From Candidatus Sulfurimonas marisnigri (GTDB lineage Bacteria; Campylobacterota; Campylobacteria; Campylobacterales; Sulfurimonadaceae), in NCBI RefSeq assembly GCF_015265475.1, contig NZ_CP054493.1, positions 2,294,001-2,358,000 of the forward strand: 64,000 nt of DNA. The letters are read 5' to 3'. The notes beneath the pieces are model-generated. The model was not told where the DNA came from. It ran no database searches and saw nothing but the letters and a program-made list of their open reading frames with translations. Below, piece by piece: positions 30,079 to 39,975 of the stretch. The position numbers and the translations under genes were made by a program. Every line of letters starts with the position of its first letter. Position 1 is the stretch's first letter.

Positions 30079-31848
30079 ATGAATAAAGATCAAATTACAC
30101 TAAAAACTATATATAATCTCATCTTAGATAAAAAGCCCGCACTTCTTTATGGGCAAGTAATAACTCTTCTTGCTATACTTGTAAGCATCCCTGTTCCTCT
30201 TATGCTTCCACTTATGGTGGATGAAATTCTTCTAAATAAACCATCTTATTTTGTCAACAGTATCAACTATATTGTCGGCGAAACAACACCTTTTTACTAT
30301 ATTGCTTTAGTAACATTTGCTGTTATTTTTTTACGTTTTATATACTATATCCTAGGTGTTGCTATAACGAAAATTTTCACTAAAATATCAAAATATGTTA
30401 CTTTTATGATACGAAAAAGGTTAATAGATCATTTGAAAGTAACATCCATGAATGAGTATGAGACATTGGGCAGCGGAGCTATAACTTCAAACCTGGTGAC
30501 TGATGTAAATACACTTGACAGTTTTATTATGACTAGCGTTAGCCGTTTTGTTTCTTCTGTTTTAACACTTTTGGCTGTCGGCATTGTGATGATTGTTATT
30601 GACCCTATTTTAGGAGTTCTGATTTTAATAATTCAACCGCTAATTATGTTACTAAGTAAAAAGATGTCAAAAATAGTTGGTGCTTTAAAAAAAGAAGAGA
30701 ATGAATCAATAGAGAATTTTCAAAATAATGTTGGAGAAACACTAGAACTTTATGGACAAATAAAAGCTAGTAACAAAGAAAACTACTTTTTCTATAATGC
30801 AATAGCACAAGCTAGAGATATTCAAAAAACTTCAAATGAGTATGGGTACAAAAGTATCGCTTATGAAAGACTATCCTACACTATATTTCTAGTAATGTTT
30901 GAACTTTTGCGTGCCTCTGGGCTTCTCTTGGTTGCATATAGTGATCTAAGCATAGGTATGATGTTCGCGATGTTTGGATATATCTGGTTTATAATGACTC
31001 CAGTTCAAGATATACTTTCTATGCAATACAGCTATGCTTCCGCAATGAGTGCACTAAAACGTATAAATAAAATTCTCACTTTAAAAACTGAGCATTCCGG
31101 TAACAAAATTTTAGATTCCCAACATGTAGATATTTCTCTGCACAATCTAAATTTCTCTTACTCTTTAGGTAAAAATACTCTTCAAAATATATCTTTAGAG
31201 ATAAAAGCAGGCTCTAAAATAGCACTAATTGGAGCAAGCGGGAGTGGAAAAACTACTTTGGCTCAGATTATTTCAGGATTTTACGAGAAAAACAGTGGTT
31301 CACTAACTTATAATAATATAGAGATGGAAATATTAGATAAAACTTCACTAAGAGAAAAAATATTTTTAGTTCTGCAGATGCCAATACTATTTAACTCTAC
31401 ACTTAGATTTAATATTACCATGGGAGATGCAGGCATTAGTGATAAACAAATAAATGAAGCATTACAAATTGCTCAACTTAAAGAGATGATAGACTCTATG
31501 GAAGATGGACTAGATACAATTGTCGGACATCATGGTGTTAGACTCTCTGGAGGACAAAGACAACGCCTAAGTATTGCTAGAATGATTATCGCAAATCCTT
31601 GTGTAGTAATATTTGATGAATCAACTTCAGCACTCGATGTGCATACGGAGGCAAAACTTCATACAGCAATAGCTCCTATGTTAAATGACAAAACAGTTAT
31701 AACAATCGCGCACAGATTAAGCACTGTAAAAAATGCTGACATTATTTATGTTTTAGATTCTGGTAAAATAGTTCAAAGAGGAACTCACAAAGAGCTAGAA
31801 GAGGAAGAAGGACACTATATAGAGTTTATTAAAAATCAATTACTGTAG
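30079..31848 (+). CDS. ABC exporter, fused permease and ATPase (MsbA/MDR-like)
   Basis: A 589-residue half-transporter. Residues about 1-320 form a six-helix exporter domain. The nucleotide-binding domain has Walker A GASGSGKTTL, Q-loop LQM, signature LSGGQRQRL, Walker B CVVIFDES and H-loop AHRLST. It should act as a dimer exporting lipid, peptide or drug. It is likely co-transcribed with the MFS gene. Confidence 0.94.
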   Translation: MNKDQITLKTIYNLILDKKPALLYGQVITLLAILVSIPVPLMLPLMVDEILLNKPSYFVNSINYIVGETTPFYYIALVTFAVIFLRFIYYILGVAITKIFTKISKYVTFMIRKRLIDHLKVTSMNEYETLGSGAITSNLVTDVNTLDSFIMTSVSRFVSSVLTLLAVGIVMIVIDPILGVLILIIQPLIMLLSKKMSKIVGALKKEENESIENFQNNVGETLELYGQIKASNKENYFFYNAIAQARDIQKTSNEYGYKSIAYERLSYTIFLVMFELLRASGLLLVAYSDLSIGMMFAMFGYIWFIMTPVQDILSMQYSYASAMSALKRINKILTLKTEHSGNKILDSQHVDISLHNLNFSYSLGKNTLQNISLEIKAGSKIALIGASGSGKTTLAQIISGFYEKNSGSLTYNNIEMEILDKTSLREKIFLVLQMPILFNSTLRFNITMGDAGISDKQINEALQIAQLKEMIDSMEDGLDTIVGHHGVRLSGGQRQRLSIARMIIANPCVVIFDESTSALDVHTEAKLHTAIAPMLNDKTVITIAHRLSTVKNADIIYVLDSGKIVQRGTHKELEEEEGHYIEFIKNQLL

Positions 31849-31898
31849 AGATGATTATTTACAATTTCATCTCTACGTTGTGAAGAGGAAACTAGATA

Positions 31899-32414
31899 TT
31901 ACTTTTTAGGAAGAACATACATGTTGTAGTAGCGGCCTTCGAATTTTGGTGACTTATCCATAACACCGATATCTTCAACCATTGGCCAAATTCTTAAAAG
32001 AACCTCTCTTGCAGCTTGAGGATTAGCCATTTCACGGCCTCTCAAGAAAACACGAAATTTTACATGCTTACCTTGTTCTAAAAACTCTCTTGCATGTTTT
32101 ACTTTATAGCTAATGTCATTTTCAGCAATTTTAACAGATAGTTTAATCTCTTTAACATCAATTTTAACTTGATTTTTTCTCTGCTCTTTAAGTTTTCTTT
32201 CTTCTTGGTATCTATATTTACCGTAATCCATAATTTTTGCAACAGGCGGTTTTGCATCCGGAGCTATTAGTACTAAATCCAAACCTAACTCATTTGCTTT
32301 TTCCATAGCCTCATCAAGAGAAATAATTCCTAAAGATTCTCCTCCATCTACATTACATCTTAGTTCCGTTGCACGGATATCGTCATTCATTATGACACGG
32401 TCTTTTTTAGTCAA
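31899..32414 (-). CDS. infC: Translation initiation factor IF-3
   Basis: A 171-residue protein with N-terminal IF3 domain (about 1-75) containing [19 protein letters not shown], a Lys/Arg linker and the C-terminal domain ([14 protein letters not shown]). It blocks subunit joining and proofreads the initiator tRNA. The start is TTG at 32414, with GAGG 7 nt upstream; it gives the N-terminus [15 protein letters not shown] that fits family proteins. An ATG eight codons later would cut the family N-terminus. infC start codons are often non-ATG and autoregulated. It overlaps thrS by 4 nt. Confidence 0.95.
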   Translation of the reverse strand: MTKKDRVIMNDDIRATELRCNVDGGESLGIISLDEAMEKANELGLDLVLIAPDAKPPVAKIMDYGKYRYQEERKLKEQRKNQVKIDVKEIKLSVKIAENDISYKVKHAREFLEQGKHVKFRVFLRGREMANPQAAREVLLRIWPMVEDIGVMDKSPKFEGRYYNMYVLPKK

Positions 32415-34219
32415 AAATTTACCTCATTTATTTTAGTTTTTATAAGCGATAAGAACTCATCCTCGCTTAAATTATATTGTTCTCTAGTTCTACGGTCACG
32501 AATAGCGACTGTTTTACCTTCAACCTCTTCATCTCCTATGATAATCAACATAGGAACTCTTGATTTTTCTGCTGTTCTAATTCTTTTATTTAAAGAATCA
32601 TTTTTAGAATATATCTCAAAATCAGCACCAATATCGATAAGTTTATCTGAAATTGACTTAGCATATTCTTTATGGGTATCGGCAATTGGAACGATTGCGA
32701 CTTGTGTTGGAGCAATAAACATTGGAAATTCCCCAGCATAATGTTCAGTCAAAATTCCAATAAAACGCTCAAAAGACCCTAAAATAGCTCTATGAATCAT
32801 AACTGGTTGAATTTTGTCATTATTCTCACCGTTATACTCTAGCTCAAATCTCTCTGGTAGATTAAAATCTAGTTGAATTGTTCCACACTGCCACTCACGG
32901 CCAATAGCGTCAGTTATTTTAATATCTATTTTAGGACCATAAAAAGCTCCTCCACCCTCATCTATTTCATAAGGAAGACTATTTTTATCCATCGCATTTT
33001 TAAGTGCTTGTGTAGAAACTTCCCACACTTCGTCATTTCCAACTGCTTTTTCTGGTTTAGTAGAAATCATCATCTTATAATCGAACTCAAAAGTTGACAT
33101 AATTTTATCTACAAAATCAACAACTTCTATAATCTGTTCTTCTATTTGCTCCGTAGTACAAAAAATATGCGCATCATCCTGAGTAAATTCACGAACACGG
33201 AAAAGTCCATGAAGAGCACCAGTCATCTCATGACGATGGACTACACCATATTCAAAATATTTTATAGGTAAATCGCGGTAAGAGTGCAATTCATCTTCAT
33301 ATACTTTTATATGACCAACACAGTTCATAGGCTTAACACCAAACTCTATTTCATCTATGTTTGTAAAGTACATGTTCTCGCCGTAGTTTTGGTAATGCCC
33401 TGATGTTTTCCATAAGTCTGAACGAAGCATTTCTGGTCCACGTACAGGCTCATAGCCACGCTTACGGTGCGCTTTAAAAAGTAGAGACTCTAGTCTTGCA
33501 CGAAGTCGCCCGCCAGCTGGAAGCCAGATAGGAAATCCTGCTCCAACCTCTTCACGAAATGTAAACATTTTCATCTCAGCACCAATCTTACGGTGATCTC
33601 TTTTTTCAGCTTCAGCTATCATTTCAAGGTGAGCTTTTAACGCCTCTTTATCTGCAAATGCGATACCATAAATACGAGTTAACATCTCATTTTGAGAGTC
33701 TCCACCAAGGTATGCACCAGCTATTTTAGTAAGCTTAAAATATCTGATTAAACCAATACTTGGAAGATGTGGTCCACGACAAAGGTCTTCAAATTCACCT
33801 TGTTTGTAGATGCTAACACTCTCATCTTGGATTCTCTCCATTACAGAAAGTTTTAAATGGTCATCTTTAAATTTACTTTTAGCTTCATCCATTGATATAG
33901 AGTACTTTTCAATTGGATATTTTTTCTTTGCAAATGACAACATTTGTTTTTCAATATTTTTTAAATCACCCTCACCAATTTCTGATTCTGTTTTAAAGTC
34001 ATAGTAAAAACCTTCTTTTACCGTTGGTCCTACATAAAATTTTGCATCTGGGTAAAGAGACTTTATAGCTTGAGCCATAAGGTGAGCTGTTGAGTGACGT
34101 AGAACTTCTAAAGAATCCTCAGAGTTGTCAAGATGAATCTGTTCACCTTCAAACCCAAGCTCTTTAGCTGTTTGCAAGTCAATTATCTCATTATTATGTT
34201 TTATTGCGATTGCGTTCAC
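32411..34219 (-). CDS. thrS: Threonyl-tRNA synthetase
   Basis: A 602-residue class II synthetase. An N-terminal TGS-like domain is followed by the editing domain ([15 protein letters not shown], with the HxxxH-type pattern), the catalytic domain with [31 protein letters not shown], zinc-binding residues and a C-terminal anticodon domain ([10 protein letters not shown]). It is shorter at the N-terminus than E. coli ThrS (642), as in other Campylobacterota. It is coupled to infC. Confidence 0.97.
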   Translation of the reverse strand: MNAIAIKHNNEIIDLQTAKELGFEGEQIHLDNSEDSLEVLRHSTAHLMAQAIKSLYPDAKFYVGPTVKEGFYYDFKTESEIGEGDLKNIEKQMLSFAKKKYPIEKYSISMDEAKSKFKDDHLKLSVMERIQDESVSIYKQGEFEDLCRGPHLPSIGLIRYFKLTKIAGAYLGGDSQNEMLTRIYGIAFADKEALKAHLEMIAEAEKRDHRKIGAEMKMFTFREEVGAGFPIWLPAGGRLRARLESLLFKAHRKRGYEPVRGPEMLRSDLWKTSGHYQNYGENMYFTNIDEIEFGVKPMNCVGHIKVYEDELHSYRDLPIKYFEYGVVHRHEMTGALHGLFRVREFTQDDAHIFCTTEQIEEQIIEVVDFVDKIMSTFEFDYKMMISTKPEKAVGNDEVWEVSTQALKNAMDKNSLPYEIDEGGGAFYGPKIDIKITDAIGREWQCGTIQLDFNLPERFELEYNGENNDKIQPVMIHRAILGSFERFIGILTEHYAGEFPMFIAPTQVAIVPIADTHKEYAKSISDKLIDIGADFEIYSKNDSLNKRIRTAEKSRVPMLIIIGDEEVEGKTVAIRDRRTREQYNLSEDEFLSLIKTKINEVNF

Positions 34220-34234
34220 TTATAATTTTCCTTT

Positions 34235-35920
34235 TTATAATTCTGTTTTTAAAACTGCACCATTAGATGCGTTAGAAACTAAAAGACTATATCTTTTTAG
34301 CCACTTTGATTTAACTTCATTCTTGTGAGGTTTCCAAGCAGCTCTTCTTTTAGCAATAATATCTTCACTTACGTTAAGTCGTAAAAGATGATTGTCAGTA
34401 TCTAGCTCAATTTCATCGCCATCTTCTACAAGAGCTATAACTCCACCTTCAGCAGCTTCAGGAGAAATATGACCAATACTGGCTCCGCGGGTAGCACCGC
34501 TGAAACGACCATCTGTAATAAGAGCTACACTCTCACCAAGTCCCATTCCCATAATAAGTGAAGTAGGTGCTAGCATCTCTTGCATACCAGGACCACCTTT
34601 TGGACCCTCATAACGAATAACTACAACGTCACCAGCTTTAACTTTATGATTCATTATCCCAGCAAGTGCTTCTGGCTGAGAGTTAAAACATACTGCCGTT
34701 CCTTTGAACTGTTTCATATTCCCAGTTATTCCTGCAGTTTTAACAACTGCACCCTCTGTTGCAAGATTACCAAATAAAATTGATAAACCACCAACTTGAG
34801 AGTAAGCATTTTCATTTGTATGAATAATGTTTTCATCTAAGATTTTTGCATCAGCTATTCTTTCACCAAGAGTTTCGCCAGATACCATTAAAGAATCTAG
34901 GTGTAACAATCCGCCACGACGAGCAACCTCATTCATAACTGCGTTTACACCACCAGCTTTGTTTATATCATCCATATGAACAGTACTTAACGATGGAGAT
35001 ATTTTAGCAATATGTGCCACTTTATCAGCTATTTTATTGATGTTTTCAATTTTATATTCAATATCAGATTCTCTTGCTATTGCTAAAAGATGTAAAACAG
35101 TGTTTGAACTTCCACCCATTGCCATATCTACAACAAATGCATTATGAATAGCTTTTTCATTTAAAATATTTTTCATTTTAAATCTAGGATCTTCAGCCTT
35201 AGCCATTTCAACAACACGTCTTGCTGCTTTTTTAACAAGTTCTATTCTCTCAGGAGTCATTGCTAGTATAGTTCCATTACCTGGAAGGGCTATACCCATA
35301 GCTTCACAAAGAGTATTCATAGAGTTTGCAGTAAACATACCAGAACAAGAACCACCACTTGGACAAGCTTCACATTCTATCTCGTATAATTCTTCATCAG
35401 TCATCTTACCTTCAGCATGTTGACCAACAGCCTCAAATGCAGTAGCAAGATCAATAGGAGTACCATCTTTTTTATGTCCAGCAGCCATTGGCCCACCAGA
35501 AACAAAAATAGTAGGAACATTTACACGAAGAGCACCCATAATCATTCCTGGAACAATTTTGTCACAGTTGGGGATACAAATCATTGCATCTAATTGATGA
35601 GCATTCATTACAGTTTCTATAGAGTCTGCAATTATTTCACGAGAAGGAAGGGAGTAAAGCATACCTTCATGACCCATAGCGATTCCATCATCAACACCAA
35701 TAGTATTGAATACAAATGGAACACCGCCTGCCTCACGAATGGCCTCTTTTACAATCTCTCCATATTCGTGTAAGAAGAAATGTCCAGGGATAATATCTAT
35801 ATAACTATTTGCTATTCCGATAAATGGTTTGTCAAAGTCTTCATCTTTAAGTCCTGTTGCACGAAGCAATGAACGATGAGGAGCTTTATCAAACCCTTTT
35901 TTAATAATGTCACTTCTCAT
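34235..35920 (-). CDS. ilvD: Dihydroxy-acid dehydratase
   Basis: A 561-residue iron-sulfur enzyme of valine, leucine and isoleucine synthesis. Cluster-ligand cysteines lie in [11 protein letters not shown] and in [12 protein letters not shown]. The C-terminal [19 protein letters not shown] is conserved. It converts 2,3-dihydroxy-isovalerate to 2-oxo-isovalerate. The gene precedes thrS by 15 nt on the same strand. Confidence 0.97.
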   Translation of the reverse strand: MRSDIIKKGFDKAPHRSLLRATGLKDEDFDKPFIGIANSYIDIIPGHFFLHEYGEIVKEAIREAGGVPFVFNTIGVDDGIAMGHEGMLYSLPSREIIADSIETVMNAHQLDAMICIPNCDKIVPGMIMGALRVNVPTIFVSGGPMAAGHKKDGTPIDLATAFEAVGQHAEGKMTDEELYEIECEACPSGGSCSGMFTANSMNTLCEAMGIALPGNGTILAMTPERIELVKKAARRVVEMAKAEDPRFKMKNILNEKAIHNAFVVDMAMGGSSNTVLHLLAIARESDIEYKIENINKIADKVAHIAKISPSLSTVHMDDINKAGGVNAVMNEVARRGGLLHLDSLMVSGETLGERIADAKILDENIIHTNENAYSQVGGLSILFGNLATEGAVVKTAGITGNMKQFKGTAVCFNSQPEALAGIMNHKVKAGDVVVIRYEGPKGGPGMQEMLAPTSLIMGMGLGESVALITDGRFSGATRGASIGHISPEAAEGGVIALVEDGDEIELDTDNHLLRLNVSEDIIAKRRAAWKPHKNEVKSKWLKRYSLLVSNASNGAVLKTEL

Positions 35921-35997
35921 AAAAATCCTTATACAATAATTGTTATTTTAATATAAATGCGATTATACCATTTTTTTAAATTTTTTTGTGAAAACTC

Positions 35998-36026
35998 TTT
36001 ACAAACAAAAATTAAGTCGCTATAAT
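35998..36026 (+). promoter_or_regulatory. Promoter of the tRNA cluster
   Basis: TTTACA (35998-36003), a 17-nt spacer and TATAAT (36021-36026) form a near-consensus sigma-70 promoter about 35 nt upstream of tRNA-Gly. It likely drives all four tRNA genes. Confidence 0.7.
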
Positions 36027-36061
36027 TCCGCTCACTTAAAAATTAAGTGCGTTCTTTAATT

Positions 36062-36136
36062 GCGGGAATAGCTCAGTGGTAGAGCACAACCTTGCCAAGG
36101 TTGGGGTCGCGAGTTCGAACCTCGTTTCCCGCTCCA
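36062..36136 (+). tRNA. tRNA-Gly (GCC)
   Basis: A 75-nt cloverleaf with acceptor GCGGGAA/TTCCCGC, anticodon loop TTGCCAA, T-loop GTTCGAAC and encoded CCA. U73 as is usual for glycine. First of four tRNA genes in a row. Confidence 0.97.
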
Positions 36137-36168
36137 TTATAATTATAAACTGTGATTTCATTCACTAT

Positions 36169-36255
36169 GCCCGGATGGCGAAATTGGTAGACGCAGGGGA
36201 CTTAAAATCCCCCGGTAGCAATACTGTGCCGGTTCAAGTCCGGCTCCGGGCACCA
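36169..36255 (+). tRNA. tRNA-Leu (TAA)
   Basis: An 87-nt class II tRNA with acceptor GCCCGGA/TCCGGGC, anticodon loop CTTAAAA (UAA, reading UUA), long variable arm and encoded CCA. Confidence 0.96.
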
Positions 36256-36273
36256 TTGATTGAAACAGAAACT

Positions 36274-36347
36274 GGTGCCATCGCCAAGTGGTAAGGCCGC
36301 AGCCTGCAAAGCTGCTATCCCCAGTTCAAATCTGGGTGGCACCTCCA
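36274..36347 (+). tRNA. tRNA-Cys (GCA)
   Basis: A 74-nt cloverleaf with acceptor GGTGCCA/TGGCACC, anticodon loop CTGCAAA and encoded TCCA 3' end (U73, typical for cysteine). Confidence 0.97.
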
Positions 36348-36374
36348 ATTTATAATACATACTAATACAAACGT

Positions 36375-36463
36375 GGATCTTTGGCAGAGTTGGTCGAATG
36401 CACCGGTCTTGAAAACCGGCGAGGGTTATACCTCCCAGAGTTCGAATCTCTGAGGGTCCACCA
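36375..36463 (+). tRNA. tRNA-Ser (TGA), 3' end used as integration site
   Basis: An 89-nt class II tRNA. The anticodon loop CTTGAAA (UGA), long variable arm (CGAGGG..CCTCC region) and T arm CAGAG-TTCGAAT-CTCTG are clear. Position 73 is A, while serine tRNAs normally have G73. The last 14 nt are repeated at 41881-41894, so an element integrated here and rebuilt the tRNA end. Confidence 0.95.
36450..36463 (+). repeat. attL: left copy of the 14-bp att core
   Basis: CTGAGGGTCCACCA is the 3' end of tRNA-Ser and occurs again at 41881-41894 in the same orientation. Bases outside this 14-mer differ between the two copies. Confidence 0.85.
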
Positions 36464-36554
36464 TCTATTTACTCAATACCTCACACAAAATCGTCCGTAA
36501 ACCCCTGTAAACAGCATTTTAAGCTACCTTACAAGCATTTGCCGTAGGAATTAC

Positions 36555-36577
36555 CGAGACACAAAGCGAAACACAAA
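36555..36577 (+). repeat. Candidate integrase arm-type sites, left
   Basis: CGAGACACAAA at 36555-36565 followed by the related CGAAACACAAA. The same CGAGACACAAA and a second CGAGACACA occur near attR (41788-41808). Repeats of this kind beside both att sites are usual for arm sites of tyrosine integrases. Confidence 0.5.
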
Positions 36578-36608
36578 AGACACCTAGTTCGTGCTAGGAA
36601 TGCCGTAT

Positions 36609-37427
36609 ATGAGTGTTAATTTATCCACTACAAATGATAACTATTATCGTTTAAGATTTCGTGTACACAAGCGATTAATCCCGTACTTCAAAAAGAGCTT
36701 TATTAGTAAGTCATTACAAACCAAAGACAAAAAGCAAGCAAAACTAAAAGCCGATAAAATCTACTATGCCTATCAACAAATCCTTAATACGCTATACATT
36801 ATAAAGGGAGAACAAACCCAAGAGTTAGTGAACAAGCTAATACATGAAGAACTAGAACAACAATTAAATACACCCATTGTAACACCTTCCACTTCCACAA
36901 CTATTTCAAATATTACTACTCTAAAAGAAGCATATGATAGATTTTGCACTTGGTACTATCAACAAGACATAACTAAAAAGCAATACATTATTACTACTAG
37001 TAAACTCAAAAATATGATACTTCCCTACTTTGGAATGGATACAAATGTTGATAATGTGACATTAGAAAATGTAGAGGAGTTTAGAGAGTTTATTTCAACG
37101 TTTCCGAACACAAATAAAAAGAAGTACAATTCATTGTCATTCTCAAGGATTATCAAGTTACGTAAAATACCTCAAGAAGATATAATCGGTATAAGTACTC
37201 AAATAAAATACTTAAAGATTTTAAAGCAATTCTTTTACTTTATGGTTAGAGCGAATATACTTTCTTATAACCCGTGCACGTTACTAAATATGCCAAACAA
37301 AAATATCTTGAATAGAGAACCATTTGACGAAAAAGATATTACGGCATTATTTTCTATATTCGATACTCTTGATAATAAAAAATATATTTATTATACGTTA
37401 GCTTATACAGGTATGAGACCTTCTGAG
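36609..37427 (+). pseudogene. Tyrosine-type integrase, C-terminus lost at an IS insertion
   Basis: About 273 residues remain. N-terminal beta-rich segment (YYRLRFRVHKRLIPYF) and a Lys-rich arm-binding-like region come first, then a SAM-like core-binding domain (about 105-235), then the start of the catalytic domain ending at YTGMRPSE, which holds the first catalytic Arg. The frame then enters the IS and stops after 10 IS-encoded residues. The HxxR and Tyr motifs are missing, so the protein cannot be active. The ATG at 36609 has AGGA 9 nt upstream; 36600 is an alternative. Confidence 0.88.
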
Positions 37428-37454
37428 TGGAATGTCCCCTATAAACTAGACAAT
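37428..37454 (+). repeat. IS right inverted repeat relative to transposase (left in window)
   Basis: 27 bp starting TGGAATGTCCCC, inverse complement of 38693-38719. Confidence 0.9.
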
Positions 37455-37472
37455 TACTAAACTAGTAAAAAC

Positions 37473-38285
37473 CTAACTTTTTAAAGACTTTTGATTATAC
37501 CTTTTTTCAAACTCATTCGGTGAAATATAATCTAAATAACTATGTCTTCTTTTTGAGTTGTAGAACATTTCTATATATTCAAATATTTTAGAAGCTGCAA
37601 TTTCTCTCGTTAAAAATATCTGTTTTCTAACAAGCTCCTTTTTTAGAGTCTTAAAAAAGCTCTCGGCAACTGCATTGTCATAACAGTTTCCTCTTCGACT
37701 CATACTCAGAGTAATATTATGTGAAGTTGCAAACTTTTTATAGTCGTAAGAAGCATATTGACTCCCTTGATCTGAGTGAAGTATGACCTTGTCATCCTTA
37801 CTTAGTCTTGTTGTGGCCATTTTTAATGCTTCAACAATTAACGGTGTAGTTTGGCGATGGCCAGTTGCCCAGCCAATAATTTTTCTACTATATAAATCAA
37901 TAACAGTGGCTAAAAATATCCATCCTTCTTTAGTTCTAATGTAAGTTATATCACTCACCCATGTGTCATTTGGCTTCCCTGAAATGAAACACTGATGAAG
38001 ATGGTTTGGATAAGCTTTGTGAGCTGGACCAGCCTTACTATATGGCTTACGTTTATAAGTGCCTACCCCATACAGTTTAGCTTCACTCATGAGTCTAGCT
38101 ACTCGCTTTTTATTTACATGAATACCTAACTCTTTGAGGTCTTTATGAATATTCCTGTGACCATAAACACCATTTGATGCTTTGAATGCATCTTTAATCT
38201 GTATTAGCAATTCTTTATTTTCAAGTTCTCTATCTGAGATCGGCTGATTTAGCCACTGATAATATCCGCTACGGTGTACTTGCAT
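37473..38285 (-). CDS. IS3-family transposase OrfB (DDE integrase core)
   Basis: 270 residues when started at ATG 38285; the real product is probably an OrfAB fusion. An HTH_21-like N-terminal part (NGVYGHRNIHKDLKELG) precedes the rve integrase core with the DDE triad in VSDITYI, LHSDQGSQY and NAVAESFFKTLKKEL. The frame is open upstream to the slippery site at 38378-38384. It appears intact, so the IS may still be active. Confidence 0.93.
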   Translation of the reverse strand: MQVHRSGYYQWLNQPISDRELENKELLIQIKDAFKASNGVYGHRNIHKDLKELGIHVNKKRVARLMSEAKLYGVGTYKRKPYSKAGPAHKAYPNHLHQCFISGKPNDTWVSDITYIRTKEGWIFLATVIDLYSRKIIGWATGHRQTTPLIVEALKMATTRLSKDDKVILHSDQGSQYASYDYKKFATSHNITLSMSRRGNCYDNAVAESFFKTLKKELVRKQIFLTREIAASKIFEYIEMFYNSKRRHSYLDYISPNEFEKRYNQKSLKS

Positions 38286-38344
38286 AACTTTGCAAAGTCT
38301 ATGAACTGAATAAACTTCACTATATACTTTTATAAAAGCATATT

Positions 38345-38629
38345 TTAGTTTGTGTGGCTTGCAAAGTACACCGCGGCCTTTTTTAGTATGTCCCTCTCTT
38401 CTGTAACTCTTTTGAGCTCTTTTTGGAGTTTCTTTATCTCTATTTGAGATTCATCTAATATTTGATGCTTTTGTATTGCTTGGGGAGATTCTAATCTTTT
38501 TATCCAGTTTCTTAGTGAGTCAGGATGAACTCCTAGTCTATCAGCAGTATCTGTAATGCTATACCCATTTTTTGTAACTTGCTTCACCGCTTCTATTCTG
38601 AACTCTTCACTATAAACTACTCTTGCCAT
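38345..38629 (-). CDS. IS3-family transposase OrfA (helix-turn-helix)
   Basis: A 94-residue HTH protein (EEFRIEAVKQVTKNGYSITDTADRLGV) with a C-terminal leucine-zipper-like coiled coil. A heptamer A-AAA-AAG at 38384-38378 lies in its reading frame near the end; a -1 shift there leads straight into the OrfB frame. Confidence 0.92.
   Translation of the reverse strand: MARVVYSEEFRIEAVKQVTKNGYSITDTADRLGVHPDSLRNWIKRLESPQAIQKHQILDESQIEIKKLQKELKRVTEERDILKKAAVYFASHTN
38378..38384 (-). promoter_or_regulatory. Programmed -1 frameshift site of the IS
   Basis: The minus strand reads CTA AAA AAG in the OrfA frame. After a -1 slip the next codons are GGC CGC GGT and the frame stays open through OrfB. This is the classical IS3/IS911 slippery heptamer. 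Confidence 0.8.
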
Positions 38630-38692
38630 TTTTTAATCCTATTAAATCTCATAATACATTCGTATTATTTTATCTAAATTACTGAATTAAAT

Positions 38693-38719
38693 ATTGTCTA
38701 GTTTATAGGGGACATTCCA
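38693..38719 (+). repeat. IS left inverted repeat relative to transposase (right in window)
   Basis: ATTGTCTAGTTTATAGGGGACATTCCA, inverse complement of the other end. Confidence 0.9.
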
Positions 38720-39975
38720 AACGGTTTATCAGCAAGGCTTTTAAGAAAAGTGCTATTACGGAAAAAATAGCTGAATATCATAATGCCGATATAGAAGGAT
38801 ACACTAAAAACGTCGTGAACTTTGTTGTCAATAAGATTCGTGACAACAACCAATATGTAGGCATAAAGTATCAATCCGACCCATTTCGTGATAACTCAAG
38901 TGTTGAGTTTAACGCTCAGGTAATGACCATTACATTTAATGACCTGTTTCCGATTGTGCCTGAAGCAAAGGAAGACGACTCCATAGTTACTGATTACAAG
39001 GAACATTTCAAAGATTTAGATATGTTCTTGGATTTCTTATTAGCCTCGAGATTTGGAGCGGACAGAAAAAAAGCATATATGTGGTTTAGAGCTCAATCGG
39101 ATTGGGGAAAGAGTTGGTTATTTCAAGGTGTACTTAGCGGATTGAAATTGGCGACAACGATTACTGAAAGTGAGCTCAAAAAAAGCTATTCAGGTGGAGC
39201 AAGTGGATTTACAGCTGACATGTTTACACACTCTTGGTTTCTGTTTATTGACGAGTTTAAGTCAGCCGTATCTGAAATCAAGAATATCACTCATGAACTA
39301 AGTTTTAGTCCAAAGTTTCAAGGACAAGTAACCGTTCCCCTGTATGCCAAGATATTCAGTTCAGCCGAAAATGTTAGCTCATTGAATAATGATGGAATGG
39401 TAGAGAGCCAATTTGCCAATAGATTTATTTTTTGGACTGAAGAAGGAAGACTGACAGGTAGAGACTTATATGCAAACAACCAATTGCTTTATACTAAGGT
39501 AATAATCTCATATGTTTATAACTACTTAAAAACTAAAGCCGAGATGTATATCTCTTTAGGAGAGATTGAAGCCTCAAACAGAGCTAATGAAGTTCTTAAT
39601 CAGATAATTAAAGCCAAAGAGGTTGCAACTGTATCAGTTGAAGAAGTCTTAGCTGAACGAATTGAGGAGTTCAAGGAAGAGTATCAAGATATTTTTGAGT
39701 TGCGTGAGCAATTCTTTATCTATGAAGACTATGTCTATGTTAAGCATAAAGGTAAATTTATCGAGGCCTTTCTAAACACTTACTTTAGTGAAGTTGAGAT
39801 AAAAATCATTAGACACAAAGAGCAAAATATGATACTCGGCATATCTGATTCAGAGCGATATACAAAACGAGTTGGTGGAAAATCTGTTAGTGGCTACAAG
39901 TGGAAGAGGATAGAGAAGCCTGTTCAAATCTTAAAAGACACCCCGTTTGATTTTGAGTTAGGAGAAGTCTCATGA
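38720..39975 (+). pseudogene. SF3/DUF5906-type replication helicase, N-terminus lost at the IS
   Basis: The frame enters directly from the IS end (RFISKAFKKSAITEKIAEYH onward) and stays open to 39975, about 418 residues. A P-loop AQSDWGKSWLFQG and Walker B FLFIDEF mark a helicase of the virus/plasmid SF3 or D5-like type. The first internal start codon is GTG at 38815. The N-terminal domain is missing, so I call it truncated; a shortened helicase could still be made from the GTG or an IS transcript. It overlaps the primase by 4 nt. Confidence 0.75.

Larger units (their letters stand above)
37428..38719 (-). mobile_element. IS3-family insertion sequence, 1292 bp
   Basis: The ends are near-perfect inverted repeats: TGGAATGTCCCCTATAAACT... 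at 37428 onward and its complement ending at 38719, 27 bp identical. It encodes OrfA and OrfB on the minus strand. Flanks are CTGAG on the left and AACGG on the right, so there is no target duplication. An independent degraded copy of the same terminus lies at 44453. Confidence 0.93.

Noticed and set aside
36076-36294. 72-residue open frame across tRNA genes
   Set aside because: It runs through tRNA-Gly, tRNA-Leu and part of tRNA-Cys; the tRNAs explain the sequence.
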